Positions 33,557 through 41,615 are shown, counted from the stretch's first letter. The stretch is DNA of 64,000 bases from Bacillota bacterium (GCA_023386955.1 JAEWIS010000023.1:186001-250000); one strand, 5' to 3'. Program-made: numbers and translations. The notes: generated from the sequence alone by a model not told the origin.

Positions 33557-33717
33557 ATATAACATCGTATCTACACTGCGGGCCATACGGCCCTTGGTCT
33601 GCAGAGGCATTGCGGAGAAGCTGAATCAGCAGACAACCCTGCGAGGCTAAGTGGCAGAGCCACCCGGCCCTGACGGGCCTTAAGCCTCTCGGGCTCGTAG
33701 ATACAACAACGTTATAT
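33557..33717 (+). repeat. attC-like site H (161 bp), compensatory variant
   Basis: R'' ATATAAC, R' GTTATAT. L stem GTATCTAC/GTAGATAC: both arms differ from the common GTATTCACG/CGTGAATAC yet pair perfectly. Inner hairpins GTGGC AGA GCCAC and GGCCC TGAC GGGCC. Confidence 0.85.
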
Positions 33718-33762
33718 GACATCTATGCAAGAAACTTATTGAAGGTTGGGACAGGAAGCCTA

Positions 33763-34494
33763 ATGAAGAAAATTACAATCAATAATTTAACCCACCGGGA
33801 CCAGGTGTCGTTGTTTGATTACTGGAGAATCATTGATTCAATTGATGAATTTAATGCATCCTTTGAAGAAGGATCAATTAATGGAATTATCGGAGAGTTA
33901 GGTCATGGAGGTTAGCTTCTTTCAGCTATTTTGTGTGGAAGAATCAACAATGAAGCTATAGTTAATACTATAACACTTTCCGGAATGCCGTCAGGTATAG
34001 AAAGCCTTCGAAGGATATCTTGTTATGTGGGCGAAGGTGTTGCAGAAGCCCCTTATAGAAGACTTCAGAACTATCCCAGAAAATTAATGCGGAAAATCAT
34101 TGGTGTTAAGACAGTGATGGAGCATATTCGAGAAGGACTGATCAAAAGTAAAAGTGAATTGTGTTTTTCTGAAATTGCGGAGATGTTTGAACTAACTGGA
34201 ATGTACGACAATGATGAAAGAATAGGTAGAATTAACCGGCCATTAGAATTTCAAAGTGGTGAAGTTTGGCGTGCATCTATGGCAATAGGTGTTGCATATC
34301 AGAAAAAATTATTTTGCTTTCCTTGGTTAGAACCAGAGTTTTTGATAAATGTATTATCGAAAGAAAATCAGAAGTACATTGAAAGGATAAGGGATATTGG
34401 AGGAACGATTATAGTTCCTGTAAGTAATGTTGAATATTTTAATAACAAAGTTGATCAAACAATATATTTAAAGAAACCAAAGAACAGAATTTGA
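33763..34494 (+). pseudogene. Degenerate ABC-ATPase-like gene split by an in-frame TAG
   Basis: A single frame of 244 codons from the ATG at 33763, interrupted once by TAG at 33913-33915. The first piece starts MKKITINNLTHRDQVSLFDY and reaches GIIGELGHGG; after the stop it continues LLSAILCGRINNEA and then ISCYVGEGV, PRKLMRKIIGVKTVMEHIRE, SGEVWRASMAIGVAYQKKLFCFPWLEP. From memory, related proteins read GGWALS at the stop, a modified Walker A loop, so TAG replaces a Trp codon. The later blocks resemble the signature (SGE-RA) and Walker B regions of ABC ATPases in a degenerate form. GGAAG precedes the start. Cassette ends match 17/18. Confidence 0.65.
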
Positions 34495-34530
34495 TAGCTT
34501 TGATAGTTACTCGGTGAAGGCATAGACGTC

Positions 34531-34698
34531 ATATAACACCATATTCACGCGGCGGGCCTGATGGCCCTTGGTGCTGGAAGCGGCTCGGCAATTGGCCTGA
34601 ACCGGCTGCGCGCACAACCCTGCGAGGCTAAGTGGCGGAGCCACCCGGCAGCAAGCTGCCTTAAGCCTCTCGGGTTCGTGAATACAACAACGTTATGT
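34531..34698 (+). repeat. attC-like site I (168 bp)
   Basis: R'' ATATAAC, R' GTTATGT. Same alternative second hairpin as site F (GTGC/GCAC with CGGCTC/GAACCG type arms). Third hairpin GTGGC GGA GCCAC then GGCAGC AA GCTGCC. Left edge GCATAGACGTCATATAAC matches the inverse of its cassette start 17/18. Confidence 0.85.
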
Positions 34699-34729
34699 GA
34701 AATACACGCAATATGAAATGAGGGTAAAG

Positions 34730-35359
34730 ATGCCAGAATATTCTCAAATTCAAACCTATATAAAGTGCGATCAAAACAATATTAAAGAGGTCATGAATGA
34801 TGTTATAAACACATTAAATGAATGCGGGATTAAAGATGCTAAAATAATTTCTGATTTTTGTGGATTAGAGTGGGAAGTAGATGAGGATGGGTCCATGTAT
34901 GTGAGTGGAGGAGATGAAACAAGAGAATTTATGTTTGCTGGCCAACTTATTCACATTCGTCCTTATGTTATGGAATGGACTTCAAAAAGCATAAAAAAAT
35001 TGCAACAATCGTGGCTTGAAGTGAGCCTTCTCTTTTGGGCTGAGGAGATTGTACAATGTAGTTTCGATTATGTATTAAAAGAAGAACATAGATCAGTAAT
35101 TTGGAAGTTAATGACTACATTCTCACAACTCCATAATCAAACTGGTGTATATTTTACTAACGAAGCAACGGATGGCCGCCCTTGGGAAGCCTTGATACAG
35201 AATGACTTGAATAGTATATGGATGTTTGATGCTGCAATAATAAATAAGGCAAGTATGAATTGTTATCAAGCTCTTGACGAATCAATATTTTTCTCGAATT
35301 ACCAGGAGAATGATTTATTAATAGCTCGGAAACAAACATGGATTAAAGAACCTTGGTGA
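34730..35359 (+). CDS. Unknown cytoplasmic protein, last cassette
   Basis: Protein of 209 aa, starting MPEYSQIQTYIKCDQNNIKE. No signal or membrane segment and no family recognised. The first 75 residues look like a compact alpha/beta domain (NTLNECGIKDAKIISDFCGLEWEV), the rest is helical with many aromatics (SWLEVSLLFWAEEIV, RSVIWKLMTTFSQLHNQTG). The frame is open from a GTG inside the R' box at 34697, but GAGGG before the ATG at 34730 marks the start. Cassette start GTTATGTGAAATACACGC against GCCTGTACTTCACATAAC at its end, 16/18. Confidence 0.55.
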   Translation: MPEYSQIQTYIKCDQNNIKEVMNDVINTLNECGIKDAKIISDFCGLEWEVDEDGSMYVSGGDETREFMFAGQLIHIRPYVMEWTSKSIKKLQQSWLEVSLLFWAEEIVQCSFDYVLKEEHRSVIWKLMTTFSQLHNQTGVYFTNEATDGRPWEALIQNDLNSIWMFDAAIINKASMNCYQALDESIFFSNYQENDLLIARKQTWIKEPW

Positions 35360-35385
35360 TTGTATATCAGGAAGGCCTGTACTTC

Positions 35386-35400
35386 ACATAACACCGTATT
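35386..35400 (+). repeat. Left end of a truncated attC-like site J
   Basis: ACATAACACCGTATT equals the opening 15 bp of the complete sites and then the similarity stops abruptly at 35400. The rest of the site is missing, so this is where the array has been cut from its original right-hand continuation. Confidence 0.8.
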
Positions 35401-35438
35401 ATGCGATGTGTTTTTTGAACCCCTCAAAACGCCCTCAG

Positions 35439-35461
35439 CCCTTGTGCCACAAGGGTTTTTC
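35439..35461 (+). terminator. Rho-independent terminator at the right edge of the array
   Basis: CCCTTGTG (35439-35446), C, CACAAGGG (35448-35455), then TTTTT. Confidence 0.8.
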
Positions 35462-35523
35462 CCATTTCCATACTTCGCTTTTCTTGCTCGCGCCGCGCAT
35501 AACTTTGATTTGGTCAGCCTAGA

Positions 35524-35593
35524 TATACGCGCCTGTTGCGATTTGTCGTTTAGTAGTTATACGAGCAAATGATATACGCAACAGGGTTATACG
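35524..35593. repeat. Inverted repeat and TATACG repeats in the gap 35401-35813
   Basis: CCTGTTGCG (35532-35540) is inverted as CGCAACAGG (35577-35585). TATACG occurs at 35524, 35558, 35573 and 35588, the last three exactly 15 bp apart. The 410-bp gap between the broken site J and the helicase gene has no gene that I can see. The repeats could be operator sites or a recombinase site. Confidence 0.5.
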
Positions 35594-35813
35594 CAGCTGT
35601 TGATGCGATCATAACGTCGTAAATGATTAAAGTCAAGGACTAACCTCGGTTACTAATAATTCATCAGCATCCTATGGATTATACTGCTTGTAATTGAACC
35701 CGAGTAGCGCATAAGGGACAAAACTATTGGGCTGGATCGGAAAGCTAATATATGGAATTTGTTGTTAACATTATGATGTAGAGATCAAGCAACTCCTAGG
35801 GGATTTATTCAAA

Positions 35814-38800
35814 ATGGTAATATGGGAACGGATATGTGATATTTCAAAAATGACTCTAGACGTTGGAGAAACCAACTTGTACAACGAGACTGTATTCCCG
35901 ATGCTACTTCTGTACCTCATTCTTTATAAGACGGACATACGTCTGAACCCTGTCAAAGCAGAAATGGTAGAGCAAGAATCGCAAAGATACTTGTCTTCAA
36001 AAAGATGCGTGAATATTTCGACATCCTTTGATAAAATAATAAGCAGTAGAACTATTGAAATAAGATTTCTTAAATATATGGTGGAAATACATAAGGGGCG
36101 CTGTAAAATGAGCTATTTCTCAGAAACTTATAGTGAATTACGATATCCTATTTCTTCTGATAACACGATTGGTTTGAGAAATGCTCAATTAGGTGCAATA
36201 CATGCTATCGCTTCTTATCATACGTTGCGGAAAAAGACTTCAGGTATAGTTGTGATGCCTACTGGATCTGGAAAAACTGCGGTTCTAATGATGACACCAT
36301 ACATCACTGCCAGTAAAAAAGTGTTGATTGTTACTCCAAGTGTAATGGTGCGCGGGCAAATCCATAAAGATTTTACTGAACTAAAGACACTTAAAAAAGC
36401 TAAAGCTTTTTCTGAAGCGATCAGTCCTCCAACGGTTTATGAACTTAAGAACAAATACTCAGATGATCTTCAATCAGATATTGAAGCTTCGGATGTAGTC
36501 ATATCAACCCCCCAATGTGCTTTATCATTATCTGAAAGCAATATCAAATACATATTTGATTTAGTCCTCATTGATGAAGCTCATCATGTACCAGCGCAGA
36601 CGTGGCAACAGATTCTTATAAATTTGAAGGAAGCTAATCAGTTTCTGTTTACAGCTACTCCTTTTCGGATGGATCGAAAAGAATTAAAAGGGGAAATTGT
36701 ATATACATATCCTTTGTCGATGGCATATCGCGATGGAATTTTCGGAGAAGTTCGTTATATTCCAATTGATGAAGCACCAGAAAAAGATAAACTTATTGCA
36801 AAAGAAGCGGAACGCATTTTCTTTAATGATAGGCAACAGGGATATGATCATTATCTGATGATACGAACCGATACAAGAGAAAAAGCTAGACAACTTGAGC
36901 AACTATATCAAGAAGAAACGACATTGATTTTGAAGCGCATAGATAGTTCTATGTCTTTTAGAACTGTTGAGATATGTATAAATGATTTAAAGGAAAAACG
37001 TATTGATGGTATTATTTGTGTTGATATGCTGGGTGAAGGATTCGATTTTCCTAATTTAAAAATTGCGGCTATCCACTCACCACATAAATCACTTGCCAGC
37101 ACTCTTCAATTTATCGGAAGATTTGCACGAACAAATGCTGAAAATATTGGCGTGGCAAAATTTATAGCCATGAATAATGAAGAACTGATAATAGAAAACT
37201 ATAGGCTTTTTACTAATGATGCTGTGTGGCAGGAAATTATTGTAGATATGAGTGAACGAACAATTCGAAAAGAAGAGGAAGTAAAAAAGAATCTTGGAGA
37301 GTATGTTCGAGGTGACGGTACTTCATCTTCTGAAGATGTAATCTCTTTACATAGTTTAAGACCGAATTGTCACGCAAAAGTTTATCAAATCTCGGGATTT
37401 AATATCAAAGGGGAATTTCCGAAAATTTGCGGTGTAGGAGATAACATTTATAGAAATCCTGCTGACAATACGATTGTAGGCGTAGGTATAATCAAAAATC
37501 GACCCAAATGGTCAGAAACTGAACATGTATTGGATGTTCAAAATTACCTTTTTATTGTACATTTTCAGAAAGCAACATCGTTACTTTTTATATATTCACA
37601 AATGAAGAGCGAATTGGACTATCAATTGATTGCAGAAGCTTTTACTGCGGATTATGATAAAATACCAAGAAACGAAATTCATAGAGTACTAGGTGAGCTA
37701 CAAGAATTTGAAATGTTTAATACAGGCATGCAAAATAGATTTTCGGAATCTGGTGAATCTTATCGTATTTATGCTGGCTCTAATGTAGCCTCAACGATTG
37801 ATCCGATAACTGGTAAGATGTACTCCGCTGGACATGTTTTCTGCAAAGCTGTAGCTGGTGCAGATCCAGTTACAATTGGATATAGTAGCGGATCGAAAAT
37901 CTGGAGCAGTTCGTATTCGCTTATCTCAGATTATGTTAAATGGTGCGATTTATATGGTCTTAAAATTGCTAACGCATCAATGAAAGTTCGCACAAACACA
38001 AATTATGATTTAATGCCGTTACCACAGAGACTTAAACAATTTCCTGAAAAAGTGTTTTTCTGTTTTTTTTCAGATAGGACTTATACTTCACCTCCCGTTG
38101 TAATGCATAGTACGGACGAGATTACTGAAACAATATTAACTGATGCAATTTTAAATATAGTTTCCGTTTCTCATGATGAAATACTAGTTGAAGTAAACCT
38201 TCTTGATTTTTCTGAATTAATTGTTTGTAGGGTTAATGGAAAATGTTACTGCACCGAGCCTACCATACTTCTAAGGGATGGTAGGAATAGGATTTATCTT
38301 TCTGATTATTTGTGTAATTTTCCGCTAGTTTTTAAGACCACAGACGATGCTTTAATTGAAGGTAATGAAATATGTTCGGGTGCACCAAGTGCCATTGTTT
38401 TTTCTTCTGAGAGCATTATAGGTGTTAACTGGCCTCAATATAAAACAGATATTCGATGTGAGTTTGGCAAAGCAAGGCCAGGATTAAAAGCAATACAAGA
38501 TGTTTTAGAAGAAATTCTGATTGAACAAGACGATTTTGAATACTTGCTCTATGATCATGGATCAGGTGAAATTGCCGATTACATTACGATAAGGGAAACA
38601 GAATACAAACTTGAAGTTATACTTTATCATGTAAAGGCAATGGGAGGGAAAAGGTTTAATGCGGATGTAAATGATATTTATGAGGTTACCCAACAAGCTA
38701 TAAAATCAATAATATGGGTGAAATCTAGAGGGACTATCTTAGAAAAAATAAGGAGCCGTAGAAAAAGCAACCACAGCATTATGAAAAAGGGTCAGTTTCA

Positions 38801-38981
38801 TCAACTGGAGAAATCACTAAAACAAAACAAGATTTTTACTACTAAAATTGTTATCGTTCAGCCAGCTATCAGTAAAGGAGTTGACCTACCCTCTAAATAT
38901 CAGGAGGTTTTGGCAGCTACAAGTTTTTATATTAAAAATAGCGGTCGTGTTACTGAACTTGGTATATGGGGAAGTTCGTGA
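35814..38981 (+). CDS. Superfamily 2 DEAD/DEAH helicase with nuclease-like C-terminus (possible defence protein)
   Basis: Protein of 1055 aa. The helicase core occupies about residues 115-480: Walker A VMPTGSGKTAVL, VLIVTPSVMV (Ia), LVLIDEAHHVPAQTW (DEAH, motif II), FLFTATPFRMDR (motif III), CVDMLGEGFDFPNL and LQFIGRFARTN (motifs V and VI). The C-terminal part has GSGEIADYITI followed by KLEVILYHVKAMGGKRFNADVNDIYEV, a D...hHxK pattern I have seen as the PD-(D/E)XK-like end of large phage-defence helicases, where the Glu of ExK is not clear here. It is AT-rich and stands alone next to the cassette array. Role in defence is inferred from architecture and context. Confidence 0.78.
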   Translation: MVIWERICDISKMTLDVGETNLYNETVFPMLLLYLILYKTDIRLNPVKAEMVEQESQRYLSSKRCVNISTSFDKIISSRTIEIRFLKYMVEIHKGRCKMSYFSETYSELRYPISSDNTIGLRNAQLGAIHAIASYHTLRKKTSGIVVMPTGSGKTAVLMMTPYITASKKVLIVTPSVMVRGQIHKDFTELKTLKKAKAFSEAISPPTVYELKNKYSDDLQSDIEASDVVISTPQCALSLSESNIKYIFDLVLIDEAHHVPAQTWQQILINLKEANQFLFTATPFRMDRKELKGEIVYTYPLSMAYRDGIFGEVRYIPIDEAPEKDKLIAKEAERIFFNDRQQGYDHYLMIRTDTREKARQLEQLYQEETTLILKRIDSSMSFRTVEICINDLKEKRIDGIICVDMLGEGFDFPNLKIAAIHSPHKSLASTLQFIGRFARTNAENIGVAKFIAMNNEELIIENYRLFTNDAVWQEIIVDMSERTIRKEEEVKKNLGEYVRGDGTSSSEDVISLHSLRPNCHAKVYQISGFNIKGEFPKICGVGDNIYRNPADNTIVGVGIIKNRPKWSETEHVLDVQNYLFIVHFQKATSLLFIYSQMKSELDYQLIAEAFTADYDKIPRNEIHRVLGELQEFEMFNTGMQNRFSESGESYRIYAGSNVASTIDPITGKMYSAGHVFCKAVAGADPVTIGYSSGSKIWSSSYSLISDYVKWCDLYGLKIANASMKVRTNTNYDLMPLPQRLKQFPEKVFFCFFSDRTYTSPPVVMHSTDEITETILTDAILNIVSVSHDEILVEVNLLDFSELIVCRVNGKCYCTEPTILLRDGRNRIYLSDYLCNFPLVFKTTDDALIEGNEICSGAPSAIVFSSESIIGVNWPQYKTDIRCEFGKARPGLKAIQDVLEEILIEQDDFEYLLYDHGSGEIADYITIRETEYKLEVILYHVKAMGGKRFNADVNDIYEVTQQAIKSIIWVKSRGTILEKIRSRRKSNHSIMKKGQFHQLEKSLKQNKIFTTKIVIVQPAISKGVDLPSKYQEVLAATSFYIKNSGRVTELGIWGSS

Positions 38982-39435
38982 TTAGCTTGAGTTGTTTATA
39001 ATACATGACCAATTCTTAAATAGTCGTTAGAGTGGGTTCAATTTGATGCAGGCTTGGTTGGTTATATATTACAAAACTCAGGCTAATGATGTGCCTAACG
39101 TATAAGCGTTCACGACAATGTAGACACAATTACACCGGCAAAGTATGAGAGCGCTGTCACTAAAGCAGGAGGACCAAGTATTTGCTTAGTTTATCGTTTT
39201 CAACGTGATAACAGGAACTCAGTCTGGCTATTTTTCTGAACCTGCAATTGCACCTTATCGTTAAAAGGTCGGAAATACATCTGAACCATATCCAAACAGA
39301 AATAGCTGAATTAGTTACAAAGAAAAAGAGCTCTGCCGCAGTAACTCTTGGTTTTTCCTTACGATGGCAATCATAGGTGCAGTGTTGAGCATGAAAAGTT
39401 ATATCTATGACTCAAAAACGAGGGAGGTGAAACTC
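38982..39435. other. Gap without a recognised gene
   Basis: AT-rich; no frame looks coding. GCCTAACGTATAAGCGTTCACGAC begins at 39093 and starts with the same heptamer as an R'' box (GCCTAAC), but no partner GTTAGGC or site body is nearby, so I do not call a site. Probably remnants of mobile DNA. Confidence 0.4.
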
Positions 39436-39762
39436 ATGGCTAAATATTCGGATGAGGAAATAAGAAATATGTCCAAGATCACGTTAAGAATCGCTGCAGA
39501 CTATCTCGGAATCTCTCCTAATTTACTTACACTTGGCATGCGCAACAATTTACTGCCCATAGGCTTTACGGTCCGTAACGAAGACCGTTACAAGGATAGT
39601 TGGTCTTACACCATCGTCCCGGAACGTCTCATTGCCTATAATCATGGAAAGATCAACACGGTACAGATAGAAGGAATCGAGAATAATCTGAATACCATTA
39701 TTAAGCAATTCGAAGAAATGAAGCAGGACTTAGTTTTTTTATTAAACGGAAAAGAGGAATAG
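39436..39762 (+). CDS. Small HTH-like protein (excisionase-type pattern)
   Basis: Protein of 108 aa beginning MAKYSDEEIRNMSKITLRIA. The segment ITLRIAADYLGISPNLLTLGMRNNLLPIGF (about 13-42) has the pattern of a winged-helix DNA-binding or MerR/excisionase-like motif (AADYLG then a second helix and a basic wing). The end is an amphipathic helix (NTIIKQFEEMKQDLVFLLNG), perhaps for dimerisation. GGGAGGTG lies 8 nt before the ATG at 39436; the upstream ATG at 39364 lacks one. It stands about 200 bp before a protein of accessory-element type and may regulate it. Confidence 0.55.
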   Translation: MAKYSDEEIRNMSKITLRIAADYLGISPNLLTLGMRNNLLPIGFTVRNEDRYKDSWSYTIVPERLIAYNHGKINTVQIEGIENNLNTIIKQFEEMKQDLVFLLNGKEE

Positions 39763-39959
39763 GAGGGATAAAACCGTTTTATGCCTTGATTGCTCCAGTG
39801 GCAGAGGGCGAACCATATATTCGGAGTTCTATATCAGCTTCTGCCGATTTCCCACACCAACAAGCAATTCCAGTTGAAGTACAACACATAATCGATATGG
39901 GAAACCCAATTAAGCCCGATGCAGTCATCACAAAAAGCGATAGAAGGGAGGAGACCCCT

Positions 39960-41615
39960 ATGGATGAAAATCCGCTACTCGCGATTTCTCGCCAGCAGCT
40001 ATACGATGAGATATGGGAGATTTCGGTTGCCGGTGTTGCCAAAAAGTATGATCTTCCGTATACACATCTCATGAAGCAGATCAAAGCCGCGGATATCCCG
40101 GTTCCTCCTTCCGGCTATTGGGTGAAGCTTGGTTTCGGCAAGCCTGTTACTAAGTTGGAACTACCTGAACCAGCAAATGAAATGATTTCTATCTTCAAAA
40201 CGGCATTGGCTACTCGTAAAACAAAGCAAGCATCCCTTATGACGTTGCCCCAAACGAAGATAGAAAGTCCAACATCTGATATCCCAAAAGAGCTGGAATA
40301 CATTGATTCAACGGTGGAGAGAAAGAAAATCTCCATTTCAACACTATTAAATGAAGAAGATGTTCTGGAAGAGCCCTTCGAAGTGACGGAAACTTTCGAA
40401 GAAGCTGGGAGACTGTACAATATTTATGATAGGCACACCTTATACAAAGAGGTCTGGGATATCCCCGTAACCGAAGTAGCGAAGAAGTACAGCGTCTCTG
40501 ATGTGATGATCCATAAGGTGTGCAAATCTTTGGATATCCCCATTCCTCCAGCCGGGTATTGGGCCAAGCTCCGTGCGGGAAAGCAAGTTGCAAAACCTCC
40601 GCTCTCGGAGAGCAACCACTTCACCAAGAGAACAGGCGTGAGAACCGCACCTGAGCATGAGCCGCAGACCGACAGGGAAAAGCTTGCTTTTTTAGAGGAA
40701 GAAGAGCGGACAGTCGTTCTCGCGATTGCGGAGCAAATAGTAATTCCCGACGAGAACACCAAGATGCATCCCACAATCATTGCACACCGTAAAGCGGTTG
40801 CAGAGTGGAGGAAGAAACGGAATGAACAAGAAGCAAGAGGGTGGAACCGGCGCGCGATGGACACACCTTTAATATTGGCCGATACGGTGTCAGAGGAAAA
40901 GTTAACCCGTGTCCTGCGAATGTTAGATTCCCTCATAAAAGCAATGGAGCCATTAGGTTGTTCATTGACCAATGAACTGAAGTTTGTGGTTCATGGAGAA
41001 GCGGTTTCATTGTCTGTTACAGAGGCAAAGGATGAGGTCAAGCATGTTCCAACGCAGACTGAAAACATCCAACTTGTCAAATATGAAGAAGATAAGCGCC
41101 GCGGCTCATGGGCCTCAAAGCCAAACATTCGGAAGTACGATCATGTTTATAACGGAAGGATCAGTTTTACTGTACATCACAAAAAGACATTCCGTGACTG
41201 CAAATCTTATCTTGTGGAAGAGCGGCTTGGGGACATCATGATTGAGTTGTATGAAGCCTCAAATCTACTTCGAATTGAACGTCAGGAGCGCGAGGAAGCT
41301 GAACGGAAGCGCCAGGAGGAGGAGAAGCGGAAGGAAGAACGAAAGAAACGCTATAATATAGAAGTTGATCGGACATTGGAGTTAGTGAATATTGCGGACG
41401 ACTATGAAACTGCCTGCAAGATCAGGCGCTATATTATGGCAGTTGAGGCTTCCGACAATATTGACAAGGCCAAAATGGAATGGATAAATTGGGCTAAAGC
41501 GAAAGCAGATTGGTTTGATCCTACAATTGCAAAAAGGGATGAACTCTTAGGAAAGCGAGAGCATGCCAAGAATTTGAGTCAGAAGAAGTTGGAGCATGCG
41601 TGGTATGGTTGGTGA
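39960..41615 (+). CDS. Accessory-element protein with a duplicated HTH-like module
   Basis: Protein of 551 aa. Two related segments, about residues 12-62 (YDEIWEISVAGVAKKYDL... PVPPSGYWVKLGFGKPV) and 160-210 (YKEVWDIPVTEVAKKYSV... PIPPAGYWAKLRAGKQV), follow the pattern LYxEVW-xPVxxVAKKYxVSD...IPxPPxGYWAKLxxGK seen in proteins carried by genomic islands. The rest is helical, with a long charged coiled coil (ERQEREEAERKRQEEEKRKEE, about 435-460). No enzyme motif. AAGGGAGGAG lies 6 nt before the ATG at 39960, so the longer frame from 39786 is rejected. Function unknown; nucleic-acid binding is inferred from the HTH-like repeats. Confidence 0.65.
   Translation: MDENPLLAISRQQLYDEIWEISVAGVAKKYDLPYTHLMKQIKAADIPVPPSGYWVKLGFGKPVTKLELPEPANEMISIFKTALATRKTKQASLMTLPQTKIESPTSDIPKELEYIDSTVERKKISISTLLNEEDVLEEPFEVTETFEEAGRLYNIYDRHTLYKEVWDIPVTEVAKKYSVSDVMIHKVCKSLDIPIPPAGYWAKLRAGKQVAKPPLSESNHFTKRTGVRTAPEHEPQTDREKLAFLEEEERTVVLAIAEQIVIPDENTKMHPTIIAHRKAVAEWRKKRNEQEARGWNRRAMDTPLILADTVSEEKLTRVLRMLDSLIKAMEPLGCSLTNELKFVVHGEAVSLSVTEAKDEVKHVPTQTENIQLVKYEEDKRRGSWASKPNIRKYDHVYNGRISFTVHHKKTFRDCKSYLVEERLGDIMIELYEASNLLRIERQEREEAERKRQEEEKRKEERKKRYNIEVDRTLELVNIADDYETACKIRRYIMAVEASDNIDKAKMEWINWAKAKADWFDPTIAKRDELLGKREHAKNLSQKKLEHAWYGW

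Larger units (their letters stand above)
27388..35400 (+). mobile_element. Integron-like gene-cassette array (no integrase visible)
   Basis: About ten AT-rich units, all in + orientation, each ending in a 157-184 bp imperfect palindrome listed separately below. The junctions obey integron rules: a site ends in GTTANNYG, and the first 9-18 bp of each cassette are the reverse complement of the bases that open the site at that cassette's own 3' end. This unit-specific pairing is seen in eight intact cassettes. The array sits between sigF and a helicase gene, where Paenibacillus-type genomes normally continue with sporulation genes, so it is an insertion. I found no tyrosine recombinase in the window, so it corresponds to a CALIN (attC cluster lacking an integrase) if the attC interpretation is right. 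Confidence 0.8.

Noticed and set aside
29022-35392. An integrase gene inside the array
   Set aside because: I looked for the R...HxxR...Y pattern of tyrosine recombinases in all the sizeable frames from 27 to 42 kb and saw none.
27388-35400. The repeated palindromes as a CRISPR array
   Set aside because: Repeat units are about 160 bp, spacing is 300-900 bp with genes between, and no cas genes are present. The cassette-specific end pairing excludes CRISPR.
28845-35400. Cassettes as copies of one transposon or MITE with terminal inverted repeats
   Set aside because: The inverted ends differ from unit to unit and only match within one unit; no transposase or target duplication was found.
39093-39116. 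A further attC-like site at GCCTAACGTATAAGCG
   Set aside because: Only the heptamer matches; there is no L box, body or matching GTTAGGC.
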